A DNA stretch of 64,000 bases from Roseovarius sp. MMSF_3281. GTDB taxonomy: Bacteria; Pseudomonadota; Alphaproteobacteria; Rhodobacterales; Rhodobacteraceae. The notes under the pieces were generated by a model. The model ran no database searches and was not told where the DNA came from. It saw only the letters and a program-made list of their open reading frames with translations. Below, one piece after another: positions 42,653 to 50,964 of the stretch. The position numbers were made by a program, and so were the translations under genes. Within the stretch, counting starts at the first letter, position 1; each line of letters opens with the position of its first letter. The stretch covers positions 186,001 to 250,000 of the forward strand of contig NZ_JASHIM010000002.1 in the NCBI RefSeq assembly GCF_030733685.1, given 5' to 3'.

Positions 42653-43618
42653 ATGGATATTTCAGTAACGCGCGATGTGTTTCGGCTGGCGCAGGTTTTT
42701 ACCATCAGCCGGGGATCACGCACGCAGACCGAGGTTGTGACGGTAAAGATCAGTGACGGCGGCGTGACCGGCTGGGGCGAATGTGTGCCCTATGCGCGCT
42801 ATGACGAGACATTGGACAGTGTGACGGCAGAGATCGAGGGGCTGCCCGAGAGCTTTGACCGGGCGGCGTTGCAGGATTTGCTGCCCGCCGGGGCCGCGCG
42901 CAACGCGGTGGATTGCGCCCTGTGGGACCTGGAGGCCAAGCGCGCGGGCAAGCGGGTTTGGGACTTGGCCGGGCTGGCCGCGCCCGGGCCGGAGGTGACG
43001 GCCTATACCCTGTCGCTGGACGCGCCCGAGGCGATGCGCGCGCAGGCGGCGGAACATGCGCATCGGCCATTGCTCAAGATCAAGCTGGGCACGCCGGATG
43101 ACATGCCGCGACTGGAAGCGGTGCGCGCCGGTGCGCCCGAGGCACGGATCATCGTGGATGCAAACGAGGGCTGGTCGGCGGAGGTTTACGCCGATCTGGC
43201 GCCGCATCTGGTACGTCTGGGCGTGAGTCTTGTGGAGCAGCCTTTGCCCGCAGGCGAGGACGAGGCCCTGATCGGGATGGAGCGGCCGGTGCCGGTCTGT
43301 GCCGATGAATCCTGTCATGACCGGGCAAGCCTGCCGCATCTCAAGGGCAAATATGACGTGGTGAACATCAAGCTGGACAAGACCGGGGGCCTGACCGAGG
43401 CCTTGGCCCTGCGCGAGGCAGCCCTTGCCGAGGGTTACAAGGTGATGGTGGGCTGCATGGTGGGCAGCTCTTTGGCGATGGCGCCTGCGACATTGGTGGC
43501 GCAGGGCGCCATGGTGACAGACCTTGACGGCCCGCTTCTTCTGGCAGAAGACCGGGACAACGCTTTGACATTCGATGAGGCCGGGGTGCATCCGCCCAAA
43601 GCGGTGCTCTGGGGCTGA
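42653..43618 (+). CDS. dgcA: DgcA-type epimerase (enolase superfamily)
   Basis: A 321-residue enolase-superfamily enzyme of the dipeptide-epimerase type. The metal and base residues are apparent: KIKLGTPDD with the KxK motif, IIVDANEGW, VCADESCHDR and the second Lys of NIKLDKTGGL. In the DgcN/DgcA pair this enzyme turns N-acetyl-D-glutamate into the L form. The ATG follows AGAAGAAGGGGTAGGGC. An L-Ala-D/L-Glu epimerase is the main alternative. Confidence 0.85.
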   Translation: MDISVTRDVFRLAQVFTISRGSRTQTEVVTVKISDGGVTGWGECVPYARYDETLDSVTAEIEGLPESFDRAALQDLLPAGAARNAVDCALWDLEAKRAGKRVWDLAGLAAPGPEVTAYTLSLDAPEAMRAQAAEHAHRPLLKIKLGTPDDMPRLEAVRAGAPEARIIVDANEGWSAEVYADLAPHLVRLGVSLVEQPLPAGEDEALIGMERPVPVCADESCHDRASLPHLKGKYDVVNIKLDKTGGLTEALALREAALAEGYKVMVGCMVGSSLAMAPATLVAQGAMVTDLDGPLLLAEDRDNALTFDEAGVHPPKAVLWG

Positions 43619-43630
43619 GGAGAGATTATT

Positions 43631-44494
43631 ATGACCCGAACCGTTTACGTGAATGGCGAATACCTGCCGGAAACCGAGGCCACGGTTTCGATTTTCGACC
43701 GTGGGTTCCTGATGGCCGACGGGGTTTACGAGGTGACCAGCGTGCTGGGGGGCAAGCTGATTGATTTCGCGGGCCATGCGAAGCGGTTGGAACGCTCGCT
43801 GAACGCGTTGGACATGACGCACCCGCCCGAGTTCGACGATCTGCTTGAGATTCACCGCGAGTTGGTGACCCGCAACGGGATCGAGGATGGTTTGATTTAC
43901 CTTCAGGTCACGCGCGGTAGCGATGGCGACCGCGATTTCGTGTTCCCCGATGCCGAGACCACCCGGCCCACCGTGGTGCTGTTCACCCAGTCCAAGCCCG
44001 GCCTTGCCAATAGTCCGCAGGCTGAAAAGGGCCTGAAGATCATCAGCATCGACGATGTGCGCTGGGGCCGTCGGGATATCAAGACGGTGCAATTGCTGTA
44101 CCCCTCGATGGGCAAGATGATGGCCAAGGCCGCCGGGTGCGACGATGCCTGGATGGTCGAGGATGGCCATGTCACCGAAGGCACCAGCAACAACGCCTAT
44201 ATCGTGAAGGGCGGCAAGATCATCACGCGGGCGCTTTCCAACGACATCCTGCACGGGATCACCCGGGCGGCGGTGCTGCGGTTTGCGCAAGAGGCGCAGA
44301 TGGAAGTGGAAGAACGGAATTTCACCATCGACGAGGCGCAAGAGGCCGACGAGGGCTTTATCACCTCGGCCAGTGCCTTCGTGATGCCGGTGGTCGAGAT
44401 CGACGGCACGACGCTGGGCGATGGCACACCGGGGCCCGTGGCCAAGCGGTTGCGCGAGATTTACATCGAAGAAAGCCTGAAGGCCGCGATCTGA
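43631..44494 (+). CDS. D-amino-acid aminotransferase (class IV PLP)
   Basis: A 287-residue fold-type IV aminotransferase starting VYVNGEYLPETEATVSIFDRGF and containing ADGVYEVTSVLGG, VRWGRRDIKTVQLLYPSM (PLP Lys) and EGTSNNAYIVKGG. The VYEV arrangement is the D-alanine aminotransferase form. It follows dgcA by 12 nt and is thus in the dgc operon. It would convert D-Ala and other D-amino acids into 2-oxo acids with D-Glu, which DgcN/A then handle. Confidence 0.9.
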   Translation: MTRTVYVNGEYLPETEATVSIFDRGFLMADGVYEVTSVLGGKLIDFAGHAKRLERSLNALDMTHPPEFDDLLEIHRELVTRNGIEDGLIYLQVTRGSDGDRDFVFPDAETTRPTVVLFTQSKPGLANSPQAEKGLKIISIDDVRWGRRDIKTVQLLYPSMGKMMAKAAGCDDAWMVEDGHVTEGTSNNAYIVKGGKIITRALSNDILHGITRAAVLRFAQEAQMEVEERNFTIDEAQEADEGFITSASAFVMPVVEIDGTTLGDGTPGPVAKRLREIYIEESLKAAI

Positions 44495-44498
44495 GGCC

Positions 44499-44606
44499 TT
44501 AAAGCGTTTCCAGTTATTATTGCATCACCAATACCCTGCCAGGCCTGCGGCCTTCTCGGGACATTGGCGATGCCCTTTGATTCAAGGTAAACTGGATATG
44601 CTTTAA
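44499..44606. repeat. Long nested imperfect palindrome between convergent genes
   Basis: Outer arms TTAAAGCGTTTCCAGTT (44499-44515) and AACTGGATATGCTTTAA (44590-44606) pair with two mismatches. Inside, GCATCACCAAT (44522-44532) pairs with ATTGGCGATGC (44563-44573) with one mismatch, and GGCC-TGC-GGCC (44543-44553) caps it. The whole 108 bp could fold as one hairpin. It fills the gap between the aminotransferase and the SGNH hydrolase. Confidence 0.7.
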
Positions 44607-45271
44607 TTCGCCCTGATCCCTTGCGCGAGGTATTGGCCGATCACGGCCGATCCCTTGGGCGAGGGGTGGGTGGCGTCCGATGCGTAAAGCGATGGGTCGC
44701 GCGGGGTGATAACATCCTCGGAATCGATGAAGACGACCCCGGGGGTGTTTTGCGCCAAACGCGCGATACGGCGTTCGATTTCCACCAGCCCGGGGCGACA
44801 GCCCTGGAACGTGCCGGAGTTCGGTGCGCGGTAGTAGCCCATCCAAAGTACCTTGGCGCCGGTGCCGCGGGCGCGGTTGATCAGCGTGACGATCTCGCCC
44901 GAGGTGCCATCGCTGGAAATCAGTGCCTCGATCACACCGTCGCAGCGGGTACAGCCACAGGTGAACCCAAGGTCATTGGCACCGCCGTTCATCACCACCC
45001 AGTTCCACGGTTGCCGGATCAGTTGGTCGGGGATGCCAAGCCCAAGGGCCGAGGCAAAGCCGCGCTTGCGGATTTGCGCGCCGGGGGTGGCGCGATTGGT
45101 GACGCTGCGCCCAAGGCTTTGGCCAAGGGCGGTTCCCACATCGCGGCCCGAGGTCCGGTTCCACGCCAGAACCGAGTCGCCGATCATCAGGATATCGCCG
45201 CCCGAGCGCGGCGCGCCGGGGGTACAGGCCGCAAGGGCGGCGGTCAGGATCAGGGTTGCAAATACGCGCAT
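44603..45271 (-). CDS. SGNH/GDSL hydrolase lipoprotein
   Basis: A 222-residue protein with a lipobox (LTAALAAC), block I MIGDSVLAW (nucleophile Ser), block III GGANDLG and block V DATHPSPKG. A Cys-rich loop (FTCGCTRCDG) follows block III. It is an esterase or carbohydrate deacetylase in the envelope. Its stop codon is touched by the right arm of the long palindrome described for 44499-44606. Confidence 0.9.
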   Translation of the reverse strand: MRVFATLILTAALAACTPGAPRSGGDILMIGDSVLAWNRTSGRDVGTALGQSLGRSVTNRATPGAQIRKRGFASALGLGIPDQLIRQPWNWVVMNGGANDLGFTCGCTRCDGVIEALISSDGTSGEIVTLINRARGTGAKVLWMGYYRAPNSGTFQGCRPGLVEIERRIARLAQNTPGVVFIDSEDVITPRDPSLYASDATHPSPKGSAVIGQYLAQGIRAN

Positions 45272-45386
45272 CATGCCTCCGGTCAGTGAGTTACAAAGGT
45301 GTGGCGGCCCGCGCCGAAGTCAATCAACACGGCTTGAACCCGCCCGCGCCCAAGCGCATGTTGTGGGCAAAGACAGGAGGATACCC

Positions 45387-45701
45387 ATGGACGACCAGAC
45401 CCGTATTGAATTGGAAGCCGCCGCATTTCGCACATTGCGCGAGCACCTGATGGAAAAGCGGACCGATGTGCAGAATATCGACCTGATGAACCTTGGAGGG
45501 TTCTGCCGGAATTGCCTGTCGCGCTGGTATCAAGAGGCCGCGAATGAACGCGGCATCGAGATGTCGAAAGAAGAGGCGCGCGAGATTTTCTATGGCATGC
45601 CCTATGACGAGTGGAAGGACAAATACCAGACCGAGGCAAGCACCGATCAGCAGGAGGCCTTCAAGACATCCTTTGCCGAGAACGTGGGCGAGAGCCGGTG
45701 A
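45387..45701 (+). CDS. DUF1244 domain protein
   Basis: A 104-residue protein with the DUF1244 core NLGGFCRNCLSRWYQEAA and EEAREIFYGMPYDEWKDKYQ. The family is widespread in proteobacteria and has no known function; the FCRNC motif suggests metal or redox chemistry. The ribosome site ACAGGAGGATACCC before ATG 45387 is strong. Confidence 0.93.
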   Translation: MDDQTRIELEAAAFRTLREHLMEKRTDVQNIDLMNLGGFCRNCLSRWYQEAANERGIEMSKEEAREIFYGMPYDEWKDKYQTEASTDQQEAFKTSFAENVGESR

Positions 45702-45749
45702 ACCCTTTTAAATCTGGCTCCTTGCCCCATCTTTAGAGGGGAACAGAAG

Positions 45750-46211
45750 ATGGAGGGCCGAATGCCGAAGTTTGAGAAGAACCCCGACGTGATCGCGGCG
45801 CTGGACCCCGAAGAATACTGGGTGACGCAAGAGAACGGCACCGAGCGCCCCGGCACCGGCAAGTACCTTGAGAACAAGGCGCCGGGAATTTACGTGGACG
45901 TGGTCTCGGGCGAGCCGTTGTTCGCCTCGTCGGACAAATATGAATCGGGTTGTGGCTGGCCGAGCTTCACCAAGCCGATCGAACCGGCGCATGTGAACGA
46001 GCTGACCGATAAAAGCCACGGCATGGTGCGCACCGAAGTGCGCAGCACCCATGGCGACAGCCACCTTGGGCATGTCTTTCCCGACGGGCCGCAAGACCGG
46101 GGCGGGCTGCGTTATTGCATCAATTCCGCTGCCCTGCGGTTTATCCATCGCGACGAGATGGAGGCCGAGGGATACGGCGATTACCTGGATCAAGTGGAGG
46201 ACGTGAGATGA
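45750..46211 (+). CDS. msrB: Peptide-methionine (R)-S-oxide reductase
   Basis: A 153-residue MsrB. The catalytic region is [12 protein letters not shown] near the C-terminus and the substrate-binding part is SGCGWPSF. The two CxxC pairs that hold zinc in many MsrB proteins are absent ([11 protein letters not shown] in place of C-containing loops), so it is the zinc-less form. ATG 45750 follows AGAGGGG; ATG 45762 with GGAGGG is an equal alternative. The stop overlaps msrA. Confidence 0.94.
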   Translation: MEGRMPKFEKNPDVIAALDPEEYWVTQENGTERPGTGKYLENKAPGIYVDVVSGEPLFASSDKYESGCGWPSFTKPIEPAHVNELTDKSHGMVRTEVRSTHGDSHLGHVFPDGPQDRGGLRYCINSAALRFIHRDEMEAEGYGDYLDQVEDVR

Positions 46212-46714
46212 GCGAACGTGCGGTTCTGGCCGGTGGCTGTTTCTGGGGAATGCAGGATTTGATCCGGGGCATGGACGGGGTGTTTTCGACCCGCGTGGGA
46301 TACACCGGGGGCGACGTGCCCAACGCCACCTATCGCAACCACGGCACCCACGCCGAGGGGATCGAGGTGATGTTTGATCCTGAGCGGTTGAGTTACCGGA
46401 AGTTGCTGGAGTTTTTCTTTCAGATCCACGACCCGACCACGTTGAACCGGCAGGGCAATGATATTGGGCTGAGCTATCGTTCGGCCATCTATTATTGCAA
46501 TGATGAACAGAAGACCGTGGCGCTGGATACCATCGCCGATGTAGAGGCCAGCGGCATCTGGCCCGGCAAGGTGGTGACCGAAGTAGAGCCGGTTGGCGAT
46601 TTCTGGGAGGCCGAGCCCGAGCATCAGGATTATCTTGAGCGTTTCCCGAATGGATACACCTGCCATTTCCCGCGCCCCGATTGGGTGCTGCCCAAGCGGG
46701 ATGCGGCGGAATAG
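46208..46714 (+). CDS. msrA: Peptide-methionine (S)-S-oxide reductase
   Basis: A 168-residue MsrA with the catalytic GCFWG near residue 10, [20 protein letters not shown] and the RSAIYY motif. It is translationally coupled to msrB (ATGA), so both sulfoxide forms are repaired from one transcript. There is no export signal, so it is cytosolic. Confidence 0.96.
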   Translation: MSERAVLAGGCFWGMQDLIRGMDGVFSTRVGYTGGDVPNATYRNHGTHAEGIEVMFDPERLSYRKLLEFFFQIHDPTTLNRQGNDIGLSYRSAIYYCNDEQKTVALDTIADVEASGIWPGKVVTEVEPVGDFWEAEPEHQDYLERFPNGYTCHFPRPDWVLPKRDAAE

Positions 46715-46782
46715 GGCCGCTTTTCACGCCTGGCGGCGTTCCGCGCGACGAAGGCCCCGTCAGGGCTGAGGAGCGCTTGTCG

Positions 46783-46815
46783 AATAGCCCTGCGTGCCTG
46801 TCACGCAGGGCTATT
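46783..46815 (+). terminator. Terminator-like hairpin after msrBA
   Basis: A perfect 14-bp stem AATAGCCCTGCGTG / CACGCAGGGCTATT around CCTGT, then TCG. It sits 69 nt after the msrA stop and 111 nt before the next gene. The T tract is short, so it may not be intrinsic alone. Confidence 0.65.
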
Positions 46816-46925
46816 TCGTCTGAGTTACTTTCCGGCATTTGCCACGTCATAGGCGGCCGGTGCGGCACCGGTGATTGACCTTTTGCGCGGGCAGGCGCAT
46901 TCAAGGCACGTTAGGAGATGTGCCA

Positions 46926-47849
46926 ATGAATCCTTTCAAGGGTATTGCCCTGAAACTTTGTTCCGTGACGCTGTTTGTCGTGATGTCGGCCTTGGTCAAG
47001 GCGGCCTCGGAAACCGTGCCGCCCGGCGAGGCGGTGTTCTTCCGCTCGTTCTTTGCCATTCCCGTGATCCTGACATGGCTGGCCCTGCGGGGGGATCTGC
47101 GCACCGGGTTGAAGGTGAAATCGCCCATGGGGCATTTCTGGCGCGGGGTGGTGGGGACCACGGCGATGGGGCTGATGTTTGCCGGGCTTGGCCTGTTGCC
47201 GCTGCCCGAGGTCACGGCGCTGGGCTATACCGCGCCGCTGTTAACGGTGGTCTTCGCGGCGATGTTCCTGGATGAAAGGGTGGGTCTGTTCCGGATCGGC
47301 GCGGTGGGTTTGGGCCTTGTCGGCGTGTTGATCGTGTTGTCGCCGCGCCTGAGCACCTTATCGGGGCCGACGGTGGAAACGGCGCAGGCGGTGGGCGCTG
47401 TTCTGGTTCTGCTGGGGGCGGTTTGTGCCGCCTTGGCGCAGATTTATATCCGCAAGCTGGTGGCCTACGAGGAAACAAGCGCAATCGTTTTCTATTTTTC
47501 GCTGACCTCGACGCTTTTGTCGGTGCTGACCATTCCCTTTGGTTGGGCGATTCCGGGCGGAACCGAGACACTCTACCTGGTTCTTGCCGGGCTTTTGGGC
47601 GGCATGGGGCAGATTTTCCTGACCTCGGCCTACCGGTTTGCCGACGCGAGCGTGGTGGCCCCCTTCGATTATGCCTCGATGCTGTCTGCGCTGGTGATCG
47701 GCTATGTTATTTTCGACGAGGTGCCGACCGGGCCGATGTTGATCGGTGCCGGGCTGGTGATCCTTGCGGGGATCATCATCATCCTGCGCGAGCGGCACCT
47801 TGGATTGCAGCGCGGCAAGGCACGTGCCCTTAGAACACCGCAGGGTTAG
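46926..47849 (+). CDS. DMT superfamily (EamA) transporter
   Basis: A 307-residue ten-helix protein, EamA type, with VPPGEAVFFRSFFAIPVILTWL near residue 37 and ASVVAPFDYASMLSALVIGY near 248. It resembles RhaT/EamA exporters annotated as S-adenosylmethionine-uptake-like in Rhodobacterales, but specificity is not shown. ATG 46926 follows TTAGGAG by eight bases. The gene is convergent with the FAD oxidoreductase four bases away. Confidence 0.9.
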   Translation: MNPFKGIALKLCSVTLFVVMSALVKAASETVPPGEAVFFRSFFAIPVILTWLALRGDLRTGLKVKSPMGHFWRGVVGTTAMGLMFAGLGLLPLPEVTALGYTAPLLTVVFAAMFLDERVGLFRIGAVGLGLVGVLIVLSPRLSTLSGPTVETAQAVGAVLVLLGAVCAALAQIYIRKLVAYEETSAIVFYFSLTSTLLSVLTIPFGWAIPGGTETLYLVLAGLLGGMGQIFLTSAYRFADASVVAPFDYASMLSALVIGYVIFDEVPTGPMLIGAGLVILAGIIIILRERHLGLQRGKARALRTPQG

Positions 47850-47853
47850 CCCC

Positions 47854-49179
47854 CTATTGCCGGGTCAGATGCGCCACCGCATAGGGTGGCCAAAGCCACG
47901 CGCGGCGCAACCGGCCAAGCGGGAAGCGGCGGGGCGGTTTGCGCATGATTTCGGGGTACATGGCTTGTGGAGTCTTGTCTTGCGCCAGATCGGCAAGGAT
48001 TTTGCCCGCGTGACTGGCCATGGCGACGCCGTTGCCCTGAAAACTGAGCGCGGTGAAAGCGCCGGGCAGTTCGGGGACCGGGCCGCAATAGGGGGTCATG
48101 TCGCGCGACAGGCTGAGCAACCCGTTCCAACTGTATGGCGTGTCGATATGCGCCCACGCGGGGAACATGCGTTCGAAATGCTGGCGGATGGTGCGGTGCA
48201 TGCGCCCGTCCCACTTGGATGAGCTGAACAGCCCGCCGCGCATGCCAAAGAGGAACCGCCGGTTTGGCATCAGGCGAAAGTAATGCAGGAAGAACCGTTC
48301 GTCATAGGACATTTGATCGGTGGACCAGCCTTGGGCGGCGATTTCCTCGTCACTCATGCTGCGGGTGACCAGCACGTTGGACTGCGCCGGAAGGTAGCGG
48401 GCGCGCATCCACGCGGGCAGATCATCGGAAGAATAGCCATTGGTCGCCACGATCAGGCGTTTGGCGGTGATCTGTGCGTTGTCGGTGTGCAGGGTGAACG
48501 TTTGAGCGTGGTCAATACGGCATACGGGGCTTTGGGAAAAGATGCGCACGCCGTTTCGTGTCGCGGCATCGGCCAGCCCCAGGGTATATTTCGCCGGGTT
48601 CAGGCCAAAGCCCACAGGTGTCGTCATGCCGCAATGAAAGGGCCCGCGCATGCCAAGCCCGGCGAGTTCGGCGTTCTGGTGAATGTCGGCGGTTATCCCG
48701 AGGTCGGAGTGGATCTGTTCGGCCAGGGTCTCGAACTCGTGCAGCGATTTGTCGGTGAACCCCATGACGGTTTCGCCCTTGGAATGGCGGTCAATGTCAA
48801 GCCCAAGGCGGGTGGTCAGCGCATCGACGGTTTCAACGGCGGCGGCCTCGGTCTGGCGGGCCTCGACGCGGGCGGCTTCGCCGTGCAGGCGGGCGATGAC
48901 GCCGTCGGGCGCGCCGAAGCCGCCCAGACAGCAAAAGCCGCCGTTGCGGCCCGAGGCCCCCCAGGCCGGGTTCCGGGCCTCCAAAACCACAACATCCGCA
49001 CCGCTTTCGGCCAGATGCAGGGCCGCGGACAGCCCGGTGAAGCCCGCACCGATGACCGCAACGTCGCAGGTGATGGGCCCCGCGGCAGCGGGATATCCCG
49101 GGTCAGTGACCGTATCGCCCCAATAGCATGCGGCGCGCGGTGCGTCGCCATAGGTGTAGGATGGAAAAACCCGTTTCAT
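47854..49179 (-). CDS. FAD-dependent oxidoreductase (PuuB/OrdL-like)
   Basis: A 441-residue DAO-family flavoprotein: VAVIGAGFTGLSAALHLAESGADVVVLEA near residue 40 is the FAD Rossmann motif, GRNGGFCCLGG follows, and the C-terminal GNGVAMASHAGKILADL is typical. Gamma-glutamylputrescine oxidases have this layout. It overlaps the potI stop (ATGA) as the last gene of a polyamine-transport operon, which supports a polyamine or derivative as substrate. Confidence 0.88.
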   Translation of the reverse strand: MKRVFPSYTYGDAPRAACYWGDTVTDPGYPAAAGPITCDVAVIGAGFTGLSAALHLAESGADVVVLEARNPAWGASGRNGGFCCLGGFGAPDGVIARLHGEAARVEARQTEAAAVETVDALTTRLGLDIDRHSKGETVMGFTDKSLHEFETLAEQIHSDLGITADIHQNAELAGLGMRGPFHCGMTTPVGFGLNPAKYTLGLADAATRNGVRIFSQSPVCRIDHAQTFTLHTDNAQITAKRLIVATNGYSSDDLPAWMRARYLPAQSNVLVTRSMSDEEIAAQGWSTDQMSYDERFFLHYFRLMPNRRFLFGMRGGLFSSSKWDGRMHRTIRQHFERMFPAWAHIDTPYSWNGLLSLSRDMTPYCGPVPELPGAFTALSFQGNGVAMASHAGKILADLAQDKTPQAMYPEIMRKPPRRFPLGRLRRAWLWPPYAVAHLTRQ

Positions 49180-49991
49180 GCGCGTTCGGCGGCGCGTTCT
49201 TCCGCCTCTTGCCTGAGGGCGGCGCGCTTGGTGACGAGCGATGCGGTGATGACCCCTACGGCGACAATCGCGATCAGCAGCGTGGAAAGCGCGTTGATCT
49301 CGGGGCTGACGCCAAGGCGGATCGACGACCAGATCTTGATCGGAAGGGTGGTGGCCGAGGGGCCGGCGGTGAAGCTTGCGATCACCAGATCGTCAAGTGA
49401 CAGCGTAAAGGCCAGAAGCCAGCCCGAGATCACGGCAGGGGCGATGATCGGCAGGGTGACAAGGCGAAACGCCTCCATTGACGTACAGCCAAGGTCAAGC
49501 GCTGCTTCTTCGAGCGAACGATCGAAGCTGACCAGGCGCGAGGAGACCACCACCGAGACATAGCACATCGAAAAAGTAGTATGGGCAAGGATGATGGTCA
49601 GCACCCCACGGTCCAGCCCGATACCGATGAAAAGCAGCAGAAGCGACAGGCCGGTGATGACCTCGGGCATGACAAGCGGTGCATAGATCATGCCGGAAAA
49701 CAGCGTGCGGCCCGCGAAACGCCCGGCCCGGACCAGGACATAGGCCGCCATGGTGCCAAGCACGGTCGCGATGGTGGAACTGATGACAGCCACCTGGATC
49801 GTGACCCAGGCGGCGTCGAGAAACGCTTCGTTTTGCAGAAGCTCACCATACCACCTGGTGGAAAATCCTGCCCATACCGTCACCAGTTCCGAGGCGTTGA
49901 AGCTGTAGACGATGAGGATCACCATAGGCAGGTAGAGAAAGGCAAAGCCCAGCGTCAGGGAGGTGGCGTTAAACCATGTGAAGCGTCTCAT
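49176..49991 (-). CDS. potI: Polyamine ABC transporter permease (PotI/PotC type)
   Basis: A 271-residue permease with six helices and the EAA loop (LEEAALDLGCTSMEAFRLVTLPIIAPAVISG) that binds the ATPase. The N-terminus MRRFTWFNATSLTLGFAFLYLPMVILIVYSFN is typical of PotC/PotI. With potH it forms the channel. Two tandem hairpins separate it from potH. Confidence 0.93.
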   Translation of the reverse strand: MRRFTWFNATSLTLGFAFLYLPMVILIVYSFNASELVTVWAGFSTRWYGELLQNEAFLDAAWVTIQVAVISSTIATVLGTMAAYVLVRAGRFAGRTLFSGMIYAPLVMPEVITGLSLLLLFIGIGLDRGVLTIILAHTTFSMCYVSVVVSSRLVSFDRSLEEAALDLGCTSMEAFRLVTLPIIAPAVISGWLLAFTLSLDDLVIASFTAGPSATTLPIKIWSSIRLGVSPEINALSTLLIAIVAVGVITASLVTKRAALRQEAEERAAERA

Positions 49992-50009
49992 GCGATGGCC
50001 CCCGGGGTG

Positions 50010-50056
50010 CCGATTTCTTGAAAAGAAATCGGTCCGAAATCTTTTGAAGATTTCGG
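50010..50056. repeat. Tandem pair of 23-bp hairpins between potH and potI
   Basis: CCGATTTCTT-GAA-AAGAAATCGG (50010-50032) and CCGAAATCTT-TTG-AAGATTTCGG (50034-50056): two perfect 10-bp stems with 3-base loops, one base apart and alike in sequence. They lie inside an operon, in the only sizeable gap between the two permease genes. A second hairpin pair of the same design is at 56402-56444. Confidence 0.75.
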
Positions 50057-50070
50057 CTGTGACGTGATCC

Positions 50071-50961
50071 TCATCCCTCGGCCTCCCGCTGTTTTTGCTC
50101 GTTGCGCTGGAACAGGATGATCGGGATGATCAGGATCAGCAGCAGGATCACCGCCACCGCAGAGGCCACCGGCCAATCGCGGTTGTTGAAAAACTCCTCC
50201 CACAGGACCTTGCCGATCATCAGGGTGTCGGACCCGCCCAGAAGCGCCGGTATCACGAACTCGCCAATGGTCGGGATGAAGACAAGGAAACACCCCGCGA
50301 TGATGCCGTTGCGCGACAGCGGGAAAGTCACCAGCCAAAAGGCCTGCATCCGCGAACAACCCAGATCCTCGGCCGCTTCCAGAAGCGAGGCATCCATACG
50401 TTCAAGCGTGGCGTAGATGGGCAAGATCATGAAGGGCAGATAGGTATAGACGATGCCGATATAGACCGCCGTGTTGGTGTTCAGGATCATCAACGGTTCC
50501 GAGATCAGGCCCATGCCGATAAGCAGCTGGTTGAGGTAACCCTCGGTCGAAAGGATGCCCATCCACGAATAGACGCGGATAAGGAAACTGGTCCAGAACG
50601 GCAGGATCACCAGCATCATCAGGGTCGGGCGCCAATGATCAGGGGCATTGGCCATGCCATAGGCGATGGGATAGCCTACCAGAAGCGTGCAAAGCGTGGC
50701 GACCACCGCGATTTTCACCGACGAAAGGTAGGCCTTCCAATACAGATCATCGGTGGTCAGGAAGGTGAAATTCTCGAAATCCAGCGCGCCGAAGAAGGAT
50801 TTGATCCCCTGCCACCCGGTGGAAAGGTCCAATGTTGGGCTATAGGGCGGGATCGACAGGGCATAGTCGCTGAGCGAGATTTTCAGCACGATGATGAAGG
50901 GCACCAGGAACAGCGCCAGCAGCCACAGGTAGGGCACCGCGATAAGGGCCAAGCGCCGCAT
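50071..50961 (-). CDS. potH: Polyamine ABC transporter permease (PotH/PotB type)
   Basis: A 296-residue six-helix permease. The EAA loop is LLEAAEDLGCSRMQAFWLVTFPLSRNGIIAGC near residue 200. The start MRRLALIAVPYLWLLALFLVPFIIVLKIS is like PotH. It follows potG after three bases. The ATP-binding and solute-binding genes upstream are both polyamine-type. Confidence 0.93.
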   Translation of the reverse strand: MRRLALIAVPYLWLLALFLVPFIIVLKISLSDYALSIPPYSPTLDLSTGWQGIKSFFGALDFENFTFLTTDDLYWKAYLSSVKIAVVATLCTLLVGYPIAYGMANAPDHWRPTLMMLVILPFWTSFLIRVYSWMGILSTEGYLNQLLIGMGLISEPLMILNTNTAVYIGIVYTYLPFMILPIYATLERMDASLLEAAEDLGCSRMQAFWLVTFPLSRNGIIAGCFLVFIPTIGEFVIPALLGGSDTLMIGKVLWEEFFNNRDWPVASAVAVILLLILIIPIILFQRNEQKQREAEG

Positions 50962-50964
50962 CGC

